Under the pieces are notes generated by a model. It worked only from the letters and a program-made list of their open reading frames with translations. It searched no databases and was not told the origin of the DNA. Source: Microplitis mediator (lineage: Eukaryota; Arthropoda; Insecta; Hymenoptera; Braconidae). From it: 64,000 bases of DNA. Position numbers and translations under genes: made by a program. The stretch covers positions 1,024,501-1,088,500 of the forward strand of contig NC_079979.1 of assembly GCF_029852145.1 (NCBI RefSeq), read 5' to 3'. Below are positions 24,101 through 33,877 of this stretch, in pieces; position 1 is the first letter of the stretch; each line of letters opens with the position of its first letter.

Positions 24101-24372
24101 CATTTTTACATTAAGTGGAGTAAAAAAAATTTTTTTATACGCCCTTATGGTTCTGCAGAACTAAAAGAGCGTATAATTTGAGATACGCCCTTATGGTTCT
24201 AGTAAAGCGCTATTTCTGTGGGTTTTATTAAAATTTCAAACAATGGGCTGAAACTTTTATAATTTCATACATTGAAGTAATTACTTACCCACTGGCCATC
24301 ACACTCGCCAGCTGCAGTGGCAAAAATGCCAATTAATACAAAAAGTGATAATAATAAAATGATTTTCGACAT
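15109..24372 (-). CDS. secreted inhibitor-cystine-knot-like peptide, copy 2 (2 exons, 9-kb intron)
   Basis: Exon 1 is 24289-24372 (28 codons, ending at GTAAGT) and exon 2 is 15109-15216 (35 codons plus TAA, after TTCTTTCTCAG), joined in phase 0 as 63 residues. The signal peptide is residues 1 to about 22. The six Cys follow C-x4-C-x7-CC-x4-C-x8-C, identical to copies 1 and 4, with CCxxYxC; Cys2 opens exon 2. The exon 2 sequence is closest to copy 4 (both start CHP.QGY). An acceptor (TTTTTTCCAG) before the ATG and GTAAGT at 24500 mark a 5' UTR intron. ATTAAA at 14980-14985 may be the polyadenylation signal. The intron of about 9,072 bp holds copy 3 on the opposite strand plus many repeats. The pairing rests on phase, family fit and lack of a nearer partner; two half-genes remain possible. 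Confidence 0.7.
15310..15800. other. AT-rich intron DNA with CCGGTTAACTT words
   Basis: Irregular AACCGGTTAACTTAA words occur at 15360-15440. A stem-like segment with TTCGCGGATAAG.. and ..AATGCCGCGG at 15670-15735 resembles the hairpin found in the introns of copies 1, 4 and 5. Confidence 0.4.
15803..16920. repeat. left part of a large inverted repeat
   Basis: TACTAGAACCATAAGGGCGTA at 15804 is inverted at 24180-24200, and 16738-16918 (CTCCAATCAAAGTAAAAATG to AATTATAGGTCAAAGTAAGA) is inverted at 23965-24150. A perfect-looking stem lies at 15850-15945, with AGTATAATACTCGA and inverse around GAGCGAAGCGAG. A weaker inverted pair joins 15955-16015 to 16690-16745. Confidence 0.55.
16921..18110 (+). 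repeat. family R1, long copy
   Basis: It runs from TCTGGGCGTCGGTTGG to AGCGGGAAGTTAAAAAA. It includes an extra segment (17100-17540) shared, inverted, with 22560-23000, and an (AC)n run near 17935. It is the inverted counterpart of the copy at 22268-23146. Confidence 0.75.
18391..18426 (+). promoter_or_regulatory. TATA box and initiator of peptide copy 3
   Basis: TATAAATA at 18391 and TCAGT at 18421 are 30 bp apart, the usual arthropod core-promoter spacing, 50 bp before the ATG at 18476. Confidence 0.75.
18476..19051 (+). CDS. secreted inhibitor-cystine-knot-like peptide, copy 3 (2 exons)
   Basis: Exons are 18476-18562 (29 codons, ending at GTAAGT) and 18947-19051 (34 codons plus TAA, after TGTTTGCAG), in phase 0; 63 residues. 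Residues 1-22 are a signal peptide and Cys1 is residue 23. Spacing is C-x6-C-x5-CC-x4-C-x9-C with CCxxYxC, the most divergent loops of the family. The C-terminus ends in a short acidic tail (GDDD). AATAAA is at 19218. Its 384-bp intron is the shortest of the six and free of transposons. The gene lies wholly inside the intron of copy 2 on the opposite strand, between inverted R1 copies. ORFs at 18454-18685 that read through the intron are not the product. Target and role are unknown. Confidence 0.82.
19055..19472. other. 3' flank of peptide copy 3
   Basis: It contains the AATAAA at 19218 and then AT-rich DNA. Nothing else is recognised. Confidence 0.5.
19744..20650. mobile_element. family R2 MITE (GGGGAAGGGG..CCCCTCCCC), TA-flanked
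   Basis: The left end GGGGAAGGGGGG..GGGCAAAACGGGGTACCCC and the right end GGTACCCCCTTTTGCCCCC..CCTCCCC are inverse and flanked by TA. Internally it has GGGCAAAATGGACCAGCC words and long T runs. It is related to 24833-25578 and 27110-27471. Confidence 0.7.
20908..20980 (-). tRNA. tRNA-derived sequence (SINE head or tRNA pseudogene)
   Basis: On the minus strand GTGGTTAGGGAG (A-box-like) precedes GGTTCGAATCTC (B box, 20918-20929) by a tRNA-like distance. A complete cloverleaf is not convincing, so it is probably an RNA polymerase III promoter relic and not a working tRNA. Confidence 0.4.
21388..21905 (+). repeat. family R1 copy, 5' half
   Basis: It starts TCTGGGCGTCGGTTGACC and matches 16921-17430 until TAGCACATTATATTTTGATTTA. 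It then breaks into GT-rich DNA. With the inverted copy at 22268-23146 it forms a foldback of about 1.7 kb. Confidence 0.7.
21915..22010 (+). repeat. GTGTGCG minisatellite
   Basis: Irregular GTGTGCGAAT / GTGTGCGT units; the Cys/Val-rich ORFs across it are artefacts of the repeat. Confidence 0.75.
22078..22260. repeat. palindromic CTCCGGAGTGAA word element
   Basis: ACTCCCCTCCGGAGTGAA, TTCACTCCGGAGGG and CCCCTGCGGAGTGAATTT alternate with their inverses in fewer than 200 bp, like a small foldback MITE. Confidence 0.6.
22268..23146 (-). repeat. family R1 copy, inverse of 16921-17800
   Basis: It shares the extra segment with GCGCCGATATCTTTTGAACTA and ends ..GGCCAACCGACGCCCAAATTT. It abuts a second inverse R1 copy directly. 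Confidence 0.75.
23147..23962 (-). repeat. family R1 copy in tandem with the previous one
   Basis: It runs from TAACTTCCCGCTAAG through (TACG)n at about 23308 to CAGACCGATTTTTTTT. The 118-codon ORF here is shared with other copies only in fragments and is not called. Confidence 0.75.
23965..24212. repeat. right part of the large inverted repeat (partner 15803-16920)
   Basis: GGATACGCCC, GTATAACAAAAAAATTTTT and TACGCCCTTATGGTTCTAGTA are inverses of sequences at 16738-16918 and 15804-15830. Confidence 0.6.
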
Positions 24373-24499
24373 TTTAAGTTTATTGTTGAGCTGGAAAAAA
24401 TAAAAAATAAACTTTCATAAATATTCTGACGGAAATGTCAAATGGGACTAAAAAAAAAGTCAGATTTATTTCTACAAACTTGAAAATAATATATACTTA

Positions 24500-24653
24500 C
24501 TTATTAATTACAGAGAGAGCAAGTACACTCAAGTCAGGTGACAACTAAGAATAAATAAATATACTATGACAAATCGCGATATATATAGTCAATTTGTTGT
24601 CGATTCTTTTTCTGTGGTTAGACAATTTGCGGTTCAATCTCAATGTTAAATTG
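24500..24653 (-). promoter_or_regulatory. promoter and 5' UTR exon of peptide copy 2
   Basis: On the minus strand ATTGAACCGCAAATTGT, AGAATCGACAACAAATTG and CTATATATA (24588-24580) come first. About 30 bp on is TTAGTT, a possible initiator. The 5' UTR exon ends at 24501 before GTAAGTATAT. The motif order is repeated at 14562-14660 on the plus strand. Confidence 0.55.
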
Positions 24654-24832
24654 TGAAAAACAATTGTTTATAAAAATAATTACGAATATAAATAGATCTT
24701 ATGAGATGTAAATATATACGTCCATCTATGATGAATTATGAAATCGATAACCATGTAAATCGAATAAAATTAGAATTTAAAAGACAGGATATTCTGATTA
24801 AAAAAATTTTAAGTCTTATTTTAAACAATATA

Positions 24833-25578
24833 GGGGAGGGTGAGGCAGAGCGGCCCCCCTGAAATTTTGACCAAAAAAAAAATTTTTTTTTTTTCGACTA
24901 ATTACTATAAATCCGATATGTTTGCGCATTTTTACCCCTACGCATGACATTTGGGGCAAAATGGACAAGCCCAAAATTTTGAAAAAGTGATTTTTTCATA
25001 TTTTTATCGTCAAATTAAAAAAAAATTATTATAATTCCACATTTCTAGCTCTACGCATAACACCTGGGGCAAAATGGACCAGCCGAAACTTCCGAAAAAA
25101 TTATTTTTTCATATTTTTCGGCCGTTTCTCTATATAAGAGGCAAATTGGGTCACTAAAAATTTATAAAAATTAAATTTTTTTTTTTAGTTGATAAATTTT
25201 TGAAATAAAGTAAAATTATAGAATTGATTTTTTAATTTATTAAATAACAATTAGTAATTAAGGTAATCGAGAGTGAACGATTTTTTACGCTTTAAAAAAT
25301 TTTTTTCGAGTAATATAAGACCAAAAATAGTTGTCAAGAGAAAGAAATACATTCTTAATGATGAAAACAATTAAAAAAAAAAAAAACGAAAAAAAAATTT
25401 TTTTAATCATTTTTTGGAGGGGGGCCGCTCTGCCCCACAAAAAAAAATTATTTTTTCAGAATTTTGGCAAAATGTCCATAAATTTGTTCGAAATAGGACT
25501 AAAGTAAAGTGATCTTATGGTTGAAAGCCACAGAAAATAATAATTGGCTTAGGGGGGCCGCACTGCCCCACCCTCCCC
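24833..25578. mobile_element. family R2 MITE (GGGGAGGGTGAGGC), TA-flanked
   Basis: The left GGGGAGGGTGAGGCAGAGCG and right CCGCACTGCCCCACCCTCCCC are inverse, with TA on both sides. It is internally related to 19744-20650 (GGGGCAAAATGGACAAGCCC). It is non-coding. Confidence 0.8.
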
Positions 25579-25671
25579 TAAGACAATTAAAAAAGTTGTT
25601 CAGACCTTTTTTATAGAAAATTTATTGAGCTATAAAAAAGATCCTTATCCGCGAATTGATAAATTTTAAAT

Positions 25672-27098
25672 TAAAAAATCGGTCTATCGGTTGACCCTGC
25701 GGGCCAGCCCCAAACCTCCTGCTGTTTTCGAGCTTCTTGAGCTCGAAAACATTATTGTGAATGCATTTTCAAGCTCTCCCGGGAAAAAATGATTTTGTCT
25801 GATCAGACATGATCATATATAATTATACATCAGATTATATATAATCATATATGATTATATATGCGATTATATATAGTTATGCATGAGCAGATATAGGATT
25901 ATATATAATCATACATGATTATATATGGACCTGTATGAATATGTATATAGATATAGATATAGTTAGATCTGATCGGACATGAGTAACACACGTTCATGTC
26001 TAATCATATATAGGTCTATATATAATCAGACCTGATCATATATAACTGTATATGCCCATGTCTAATCATATATGAGATATTATATATAATCAGATCTGAT
26101 CTGACATAATTGATTATAAGTCCATATATAATCAGACCTGCCCATATATAACTGTATATGCCCATGTCTAATCATACATAAGATATTATATATAATCAGA
26201 TCTGATCAGACATAATTGATTATAAGTCCATGTCTAATCATATATAGGTCCATATATAATCAGACCTGACCATATATAACTGTATATGCCTATGTCTAAT
26301 CATATATAGTCAAATCTGACTAAGACATAACTGTGGTACAAGTTCATATCTGATCATATATAGATCTACATATAATTAGATCTGGTCAGACCTGACGTTT
26401 GTATGAGAGCCTGTAGTTTGTTATTTATAGATATATGTTTAAATTTATTTATAAAAAGCTTAATTAAAATAATCAAAGGTTCATTAACAAAAGATTTATT
26501 AATAGTTTCAATATATTTTTCACAAATTATTATTATTATTATTATTATTATTGTTATTATTATTATTATTAATTGTTTTAATGTAAGTTGTCAAAAGTCA
26601 TAGCAATTTATTACCAAACTTTTTTTATATTGTTTGGTGTTTTACATAAATAATTACCGACCCTTACAAGTTGCATTATCAATTTAATATTATTATATTT
26701 GATAAGCAATAGATTATTGGTCAATGATTGGATCTGACCATATATACTTACCTATACATAATCATGTATGATCAGATCTGACCATATCTAATTATGTATA
26801 ATCATATATGATTAGATCTGGCCAATTTTTGGATCTGACCATATATTACTAATTATATATGATCATGTCTGATCAGACAAAATCATTTTTTCCCGGGTAG
26901 AGCGTTCACATCCACACACACTCACACACATACATACATACAGACACTTAGACATCATTCTGAAAATAGTCAGAATAACTTCCTAGGACCTCAAAACGTC
27001 GACATCTGATGAAAACTCGATTTTCGCAAATCGGGGTGAAAACAATAACTTCCCGAATTTTTTGAAAATCGTCGAATTTATTAGCGGGAAGTTAAAAA
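25672..27098 (+). repeat. family R1 copy split by the 25778-26897 element
   Basis: The head GGTCTATCGGTTGACCCTG at 25680 and the tail (CATACATACATACAGACAC.. to AGCGGGAAGTTAAAA) at 26900-27098 belong to one R1 copy with another element in its middle. Confidence 0.65.
25778..26897. mobile_element. TIR element CCCGGGAAAAAATGAT, ATATGATC words
   Basis: The left CCCGGGAAAAAATGATTTTG and right CAAAATCATTTTTTCCCGGG are perfect inverses that extend through GTCTGATCAGACATGATCATA. The interior is a mosaic of TATATAATCAGATCTGATC and inverse words, with a (TTA)n run at 26526-26570. No transposase is present. Confidence 0.8.
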
Positions 27099-27109
27099 AA
27101 ACAATTCTA

Positions 27110-27471
27110 TATTTTTAAGCCAAAAATCGTGTTTTTCGATTTTTTAGATTGATAGTTTCTCTTTATTAAAAAAATTCTATCAATTAAAATACAAATTATT
27201 ATTTTTGAATATTTTTAGTAGCCAAATTTACCCCAGCTGTAGAGAATCAGCGGAAAAATGGATAAGTATATTAAATTTTTTATAATTTGACGATAAAAAT
27301 ATAAAAAAAAATTTTTTTAGAATTTTCGGTTGCTCCATTTTGCCCCGGGTGTCATGCGCAGAGCTAAAAATGCGGAAATATATCAGATTTATAGTAATTT
27401 GACAATAAAAAAATTTTTTTTGATCAAAGTTTCAGGGGGGCTGCTCTGCCCCACCCTCCCCTACAAGCAGT
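27110..27471. mobile_element. family R2 MITE, right half
   Basis: It ends GGGGGGCTGCTCTGCCCCACCCTCCCC followed by TA; the left terminus is lost where it meets the R1 tail. Confidence 0.6.
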
Positions 27472-28007
27472 GATAAAATTGAACTAATTAAGTGGGTAAA
27501 TATTGACTAATTTCTAGTTGTGTACTCATTGCAGGTAAAAAATATTGAATTTTTACTGTGACCCAGTAAAAATACACATTTTTATGTTTAGTCTAAAAAA
27601 ATTTTTTTTTAATGATTTTCAAATAAACATATTTGTTTGTAATTTATTTACATATTAATTTATTGTAGATAATAATTTTATATTTGCTTTTCTAAACCTA
27701 TGATCTTTTACAGTGTTAGATAATTACAAATTCCTTGATCTTAAAATGTCAAGAAATCGAAGTTTTCCAAGAAAATATCTAATAGTAATACGTAATTTGA
27801 ATAACAATAATATCATAATTCCGCGAGTTAAGGAAAACAAACGACCACATACTCAGCATTAATCAATTGATTCTGTACGAATGTAAATTATTTAAAGTTC
27901 GGGACTTGGTCTTGCAACGAAAAAAAAACTATTTAAGGTCTCATAAATTTTTTTTTATTTATTTTGTGGGAAAAATATTTCAATTTAATAATTTTTTTGT
28001 TTTTTAG
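27472..28007. other. 5' flank of peptide copy 4
   Basis: AT-rich. ACTCAGCATT near 27851 and a possible donor GTAAAT at 27892 could mark a 5' UTR exon, spliced to the acceptor TTTTTTAG at 28006. This is tentative. Confidence 0.3.
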
Positions 28008-28020
28008 ACACAAACAAAAA

Positions 28021-31000
28021 ATGACAAAAATTATTTTATTATTGTTATCAATTTTATCATTTGTCGTTGTCTATAGCGATGCATTTGGATGTCCTGGAAA
28101 ATGGGTGTGTATAAAATAATCACAATTAATTTTCAATTAATTCTAGTACAACTTAAAGTATTTTTATTTTAAATTTTAAGTAAAAAAAAAAAACAACTAT
28201 ACTATTTTTTTATGGTTTATTTAAATTTTAAAGTTCTGTACACGGAAAGAAAATTATGGGAAGTTTTGCTATGCATTATGGGAATGGTTCCCATACCCTA
28301 GTAGCAATTTTGTCAAAGCCTTGTACCAGCCTGGATCAAGATACTTTAAAAAGATTTTCGATCAAGAATTGTACAAAAATTGGTCCAGATTCTTGACCAA
28401 GATTATTGGTCAAGACTTGAGCCAGACTGTAGTCAGAATTTGTCAAGAATTTGACCAGAAATCTGGAGCTGTCTATTGCTAAACTTTGGGACTATCCTAT
28501 ATAGAGGTTCTCATTCTACATTAGTTTGTTTATAATACTGTAGTCGAGAAATGAGTTCTCTGTAGAAAATGAATCTAGTTTTTTTAAAAATGCGAGCGAC
28601 AGCTTATTGAATTCGTCATTAAATTTGACAAGACATTTTTTTTTTTACAAATAAAAATAGCAATTTTTATAAGTCAAAATCAAATAGAAAAAATGAGAGA
28701 CTCTGATTATTAGCAATAACTCAAAAATTAATAGAGGAAGCGTAAAATTAAAAAACGATTATTAAAGAAGAAGCAATTTTCTATTTGTCACAACTTTCGG
28801 AATTCTATTCCCATTTTTTATAATTTTAATTATTCATCTTAATCTATTCAAAAACTTCCGAAATTTTTTAAGTGCTAAAAAATTCTGAAAATCAATTTTT
28901 GTAGGCATTACTACAAACTCAATGCGTAATTTAAAAAAATAACATTTTTAAACTTGTTGACTCAACTATAAATGAGAACCACTGCAATACTATACTTTTT
29001 ATATTCAAGTGGAAAGGAGGGAAATAGGTGCGCGCTCGTCGTCTTTTGCGTTTCTCGCGCAAGTCTATGTCAAAACTCTGGGTCAAGAATCTGGTCAAAT
29101 TCTGGTCACAGACTGGCCCAAGTCTGCAGCCAGTCTGGATAAAGATTCTTGATCAAGTGTCTTGGTCGAGAATTGTACAATTCTTTACAAAGTGCTTCTT
29201 CAAGTATCTTGCCAAAGAATCTTGCCCAATTCCATTGCTACTAGGGTAATGGTATGGGAATAGAACCTATATTACTATAGGGATGGTTCCCATATATTAT
29301 GGGAACCATTCCCATAATAGTATGAGAATAGTTCCCATACCATTATGGGAATGGTTCCCATAATGATATGGGAACCATTCCCATACTATTATGGGAATGG
29401 TTCCCATATTGGTATAGGAACTATTCCTATAATATTATGGGAACCATCACTATAATATCATAAAATTTTTTTTTTGCACAATAGTGTAGAAATTTCCCAA
29501 AATTTAAATTTTCTTGAATGTTTTGTGCTGACAAAAAATTCTTGTTAAAAATTTTAATGTTTTTTTGCCAAATACGATTTTTTTTTTCAATGTTTGAATT
29601 TTTATTTTTATGTTTAATAATATTTCTGTGTATTGTAGAAGTGATTACCACACTTCTTTAAAATAATTTTTTCATGATAATATGGGAACCATTCCCATAA
29701 TATTATAGGAATGGTTCCTATAATAGTATGGGAGCTATTCCCATAATATTATGGGAATGATTCCCATAATATTATGGGAATGATTCCCATAATGGTATAA
29801 GAACCATTCCAATTGCATTATGGGAATCATTCCCATAATATTATGGGAATAGTTCCCATACTATTATAGGAACCATTCCCATAATATTATGGGAATGCTT
29901 CCTATAATTTATGGGAATGGTTCCTATAAATTATAGGAACCATCCCCATAAATTATAGGAATGAATCCCATAATATTATAGAAAGTATTCCTATAAATTA
30001 TAGGAACCATTCCTATAATTATAGGAACCATTCCTATAATTATAGGAACCATTCCTATAATTATAGGAACCATTCCTATAATTATAGGAACCATTCCTAT
30101 AGTGTTATGGGTATCATTCCCATAATTATAGGAACTATTCCTATAATTATGGGAAACATTCCTATAATTATAGGAACCGCTCCCATAATTTATGGTCGTA
30201 ATTCCTATGATGGTATAAGAAAAAATTTCACAAAATTATGGGAACCGCTGCCATAATTTTCTTTCCGTGTAGCTCTTCAAATTTTGAAATTATGAATTCG
30301 CGGCACTAACTTTTTTTTTGTAGAAAATTAAATTTTCTACAGAAAAGGTCTTGAGACGCGAGTCCGTTACTTGAGTATTTAAAGAGTTATGGCTTATTAT
30401 TTAAAACTTGCAAAAAATCTGCGGAAGTAAAATTTTTTCTGGCTTCTACACGGAAAAAAAAATCTACCGAAATTTACGATGTTAACATCGTAATCTCGGA
30501 CTAGACTTTCATTACTGTCAATTTTTAAATGTTTTATTTCAAAATTTATTATGTGGGTTATATTTTTTATTATTTAACATCGTAATTTTAACAAAGACTT
30601 TTAGGATTAAAAATTACTGCAAAAAATACAATTTAACATCGTAAAAAAAAATAAATAAAAATTACACTTTAAAAACTATATTTATTCGTACATTTAATAT
30701 TTCTATTTACTTTTTAACAAAATAAATATTACAGTGCTGCCTCTGTTATAATACGATGGAAGCTATAAAAAGTACGATGTTACATCGTACTTTTTAAATA
30801 GTAACTGGGTCCTCCGCAAGTCGTTTATATGGATCTTAAAAACATTATACAGTGTAGGACCTTCAGTGGCCGAGTGGTCCAAGGCGTCGGACACTTCGCT
30901 CTCGAAAGGACTTGGGTTCGAATCCAACTGCCGAACGATTATTATTTTAATCTTTTATTTAAAATTTCTCTTAAAATTTTACGATGTTACATCGTAATTT

Positions 31001-31607
31001 ATATTAAAGAGCTTAAGACTTCGTATTGTTTGTCTGAAGTATTATTTCTTAAATGAAATTTCCAACCCTACATCATAAAAATTACGATGTGAAAAGTCTA
31101 GTCCACCAATACAATAATTAATAGGACAAATTACGATGTTAGCATTGTAAATTTAACTAGAATTTTTTTTTCCGTGTAATGTCCATATCTCTTTTACTTT
31201 CCAACTACCAGCCTCGCGGCATTAAAAGTTTTTGTAAAAAATTGAATTTCCTACAAAAAAAGTCCTATTCCGCGAGTTCGTAACTCCAGTATTTAAAAAG
31301 TTACAGATCATAATTAGAAACAAGCGAAAAAAAAAATACAAAATTTCGATTTCTCATGGTTTTACTTAAAAAATTAATAACTTTTCATACTTTCAATTTA
31401 TGGAATCGCGGCACAGGATTTTTTTTTATAAAGAATGAAACCATCGATAAAAAAATGATTTATATCAATTTCAAATAAGTTTTATTTTTTTAGTGTCATC
31501 CCCAGCAAGGGTATCATTGTTGTAAGGAATATGAGTGCACTTGGTACTTTTGGCAAGGTACTTGCAAACATTTTTCGGAGTTTGGACTGCCGCCAATAGG
31601 AAAATAA
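28021..31607 (+). CDS. secreted inhibitor-cystine-knot-like peptide, copy 4 (2 exons)
   Basis: Exons are 28021-28104 (28 codons, ending at GTGTGT) and 31494-31607 (37 codons plus TAA, after TTTATTTTTTTAG), in phase 0; 65 residues. The signal peptide is residues 1-23 and Cys1 is residue 24. Spacing is C-x4-C-x7-CC-x4-C-x8-C with CCxxYxC, as in copies 1 and 2. The C-terminal tail is longer and Pro/Gly-containing. A 5' UTR acceptor (28006) sits 13 bp before the ATG. AATAAA is at 31667. The 3,389-bp intron carries three TIR elements and hairpins. The donor is weaker than in the other copies but no better one lies in phase. Function beyond a secreted knottin-like fold cannot be given. Confidence 0.82.
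28241..30269. mobile_element. TIR element CACGGAAAGAAAATTATGGG, TA-flanked
   Basis: CACGGAAAGAAAATTATGGG at the left and CCATAATTTTCTTTCCGTG at the right are inverse and flanked by TA. The interior is mostly GGAACCATTCCCATAATATTA words and inverses. It holds a nested CCCTAGTAG element (28296-29246). It is the same family as the element split by the DIRS-like retrotransposon at 53382-59111, and it keeps that insertion's empty site near 29600-29620. Confidence 0.85.
28296..29246. mobile_element. nested MITE, CCCTAGTAGCAAT termini, TA-flanked
   Basis: CCCTAGTAGCAATTTTGTC and CCAATTCCATTGCTACTAGGG are the ends, with TA on each side. Sub-terminal DNA repeats TCAAGAATCTGGTC-type words in both orientations. 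The ORF at 29028-29249 is a word artefact. Confidence 0.8.
30298..30368. repeat. intronic hairpin (TTCGCGGCAC.. / ..GACGCGAG)
   Basis: TTCGCGGCACTAAC and TTTTTTGTAGAAAATT are answered by AATTTTCTACAGAAAA and TTGAGACGCGAG. A sister hairpin at 31208-31276 (CTCGCGGCATTA..TATTCCGCGAG) lies later in the same intron, and another in copy 5 at 51006-51072. Confidence 0.5.
30449..31176. mobile_element. TIR element CACGGAAAAAAAAATCTACC, TA-flanked, with tRNA-like core
   Basis: The CACGGAAAAAAAAATC.. left end and ..GAATTTTTTTTTCCGTG right end are inverse and flanked by TA. Words of TTACGATGTTAACATCGTAA recur near both ends. A tRNA-derived segment sits inside at 30857-30936. Confidence 0.75.
30857..30936 (+). 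tRNA. tRNA-Ser-like sequence inside a TIR element
   Basis: TGGCCGAGTGG (A box, 30867) and GGTTCGAATCC (B box, 30915) are intact, with a CTCGAAA segment between them that recalls a Ser CGA anticodon loop. The variable region is too short and the acceptor ends pair poorly. It is probably a pseudogene or SINE head; a functional tRNA is not excluded. Confidence 0.45.
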
Positions 31608-31835
31608 AATATAAAAAAATATTGAAGCCTCATATTTATGGACCATAGCATTCAAATGAATGAGTCAATAAATAAATTTAATGATAATTATCGAATTCAG
31701 TTTTTTATTTCATATCCTTTAGTATACATTATAAATTAATTATATATATAAAATATCACTGATATTATATACACTAGTCACAAAAATTAAAGGACATCAA
31801 AAAAATTCCAAATTTTCTTGATGTCCTGAGGCTCT
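31608..31835. other. 3' flank of peptide copy 4
   Basis: AATAAATAAA at 31667 ends the gene; the rest is AT-rich. Confidence 0.5.
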
Positions 31836-32205
31836 TGAGGCTCTTCGAGCTCGAAAATACGTTTGTGTTCCATTGTTTTCGAATAAACCGTTTTTTTTCA
31901 TTCTTTCGTCGACGATATCTCTCGAACGGATTATCCGATTAAGACGTTCTTGGTGGCAATCGAAAGCTTTTATCGAGTTCTAGAGCTGATTAGATTTTGG
32001 AATTGATCAATCCAACAGTTTTCACAATATCCAAAATAAACGAAAAAAAAATTTTTTTTTTTCGTATTTCTTAAATATCTCAGACTTTATTTGACTAAAT
32101 GGTCTAAAATTTTTTTGAAAATCTAAGTTCAGAAGATATCTTTCGAATGCCGCAAGAACCATCTAAATCGGTTCATTCATCAAAAAGATATGAGAGGTTT
32201 ACATC

Positions 32206-32261
<56 letters not shown>

Positions 32262-32674
32262 TACAGACATCGCTCTGAAAATGTCAGAATAGCATCCTAG
32301 CACCTTCAAATGTCAACATCCCTTATAGGAAGAAACAATAGGCCCAAGCTTGGCCGAGGCTTGGCGCAAGACTTATTATCTCTGGGGAAAGCTTGAAATC
32401 CAAGCTTGGCCCAAGTCTGTCTAAGCATCGAAATGATAACACCCAGCCAAGCTTGAGTGACAGTGTCGTGCCAAGACTGCATCTTAGTATTGGCCCAATA
32501 TCGAGATCCAGTATTGTGCCAAGACTGTTGCTAAATAAGCACCTATGCTTATTAAAAATAAATAAAAAAAAAAAAAAAAATATTAGTCAACATGTGCGTG
32601 ATGGTAACATATGGAAATAAATATGTACACAGAGAAATCAGGTGCATCGATGAAACTAATTTTTTTTTTGCATT

Positions 32675-32742
32675 TGCTGGGTCTCGAACCTGGTCTTTCA
32701 CGACTGCTAGGCAAGCGTCTTATCCACTAGGCTGTTACGCTA
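32675..32742 (-). tRNA. tRNA-derived sequence inside the MITE
   Basis: On the minus strand TAGTGGATAAG (A-box-like, 32719-32729) precedes GGTTCGAGACC (B box, 32680-32690). The arms do not pair well enough to call a working tRNA. Confidence 0.4.
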
Positions 32743-32790
32743 TTCAAAGAAGCCAGGGGTTTTTAGTTACCATTTGTTATTTAGACTGGT

Positions 32791-33096
32791 AAACCAAGGC
32801 TTGTCACTTGAATAATGGCTGAACCTTGTCCCAAGACTGGCAAACGAAGGCTTGTCACTTGAGTATTGACTAAACATTGGCCCAAGACTAGCAAACCAAG
32901 GTTTGTCACTTGAGTATTGGCTGAATCTTGGCCCAAGACTGGCAAACCAAGGCTTGTCAATTAAATGTCTGTTGAATCTTGTCCCAAGACCGGCAAACCA
33001 AGGCTTGTCACTTGAGTATTGGCTGAACGTTGGCCCAAAACTGGCAAACCAAGATTTGTCACTTGATGACTTGTCACGGATCTCGGACCAACCTTG
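32791..33096 (+). repeat. 51-bp tandem repeat, about six units
   Basis: AAACCAAGGCTTGTCACTTG starts units at 32791, 32842, 32893, 32944, 32995 and 33046, each exactly 51 bp apart. Because 51 is a multiple of three the frame stays open on both strands, which explains the ORFs here. Confidence 0.85.
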
Positions 33097-33877
33097 GGAG
33101 GCCGAGCCTCGGTAGCCCAGTATTGTGCCAAGACTGGCCCCGTTGTCAATATTTTTTTTCCTACAAGGGATATGATGAAAACCCGGTTTTTGAAAATCGG
33201 GGTAAAACCAATAACTTCCCGAATTTTTTGAAAATCGTCGATTTTCTCAGCGGGAAGTTAAAAATATTTAAAAAATTGCACCTATTGTTTATTTAATTTT
33301 CTACATGTGCATATTTAAAATTTTTTTTTTTCAAATTTAATTGTTCAAAAAAAAAAGTCTAAAAATCTTCAATTGTCTGCTAACTTTAGGATCGTAAATT
33401 TAAAAAAAAATTTCTTCAAACTTTAAAAAAAAATATTCATAGATTAGTATCCAATAATTGCTGGCAATTACCAAAAATTTAAGTGTACTCACGATGCTGC
33501 CATATTAATTTATTTTAAACTTGACTCAATTCCCGCCAAAATGATTTTCCTCACTTTTAATTAATAAAAAAATAATTTATCACAATTACACGACAATTGT
33601 CATCACAAAAAAAAATAATTGATACTCCACAACAACTTCAAGATAATTAATCACTTTAATTTAAATTAATAAATTAATTATTTCCACTGACCGTTAAAAT
33701 GACAACTGAGTGCCCGAATTATTTTCGATATTTTTTTAAAACTTTACCACTAGTGCGCGGTCTAATTAATATCAAAATTTAAAGATCACTTAATGATAAT
33801 TAATTTGAGACACTAAATAATTACTTTAGTGGTTAATCACTCAGTTAATTTAATTTATTTACGTCCACTGTCAGAGC

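Larger units (their letters stand above)
32320..33169. mobile_element. MITE with CCCTTATAGGAA termini and internal 51-bp repeats
   Basis: CCCTTATAGGAAGAAACAAT and ATATTTTTTTTCCTACAAGGG are imperfect inverse ends, with AT on each side. It contains a tRNA-like segment (32675-32742, minus) and a 51-bp tandem array. Confidence 0.65.
31836..33262 (+). repeat. family R1 copy split by the 32320-33169 MITE
   Basis: It contains GAGCTCGAAAATACG, a long (AC)n at 32209-32257 and CAGAATAGCATCCTAG. After the insertion it resumes at ATGATGAAAACCCGG and ends AGCGGGAAGTTAAAAA. Confidence 0.7.
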
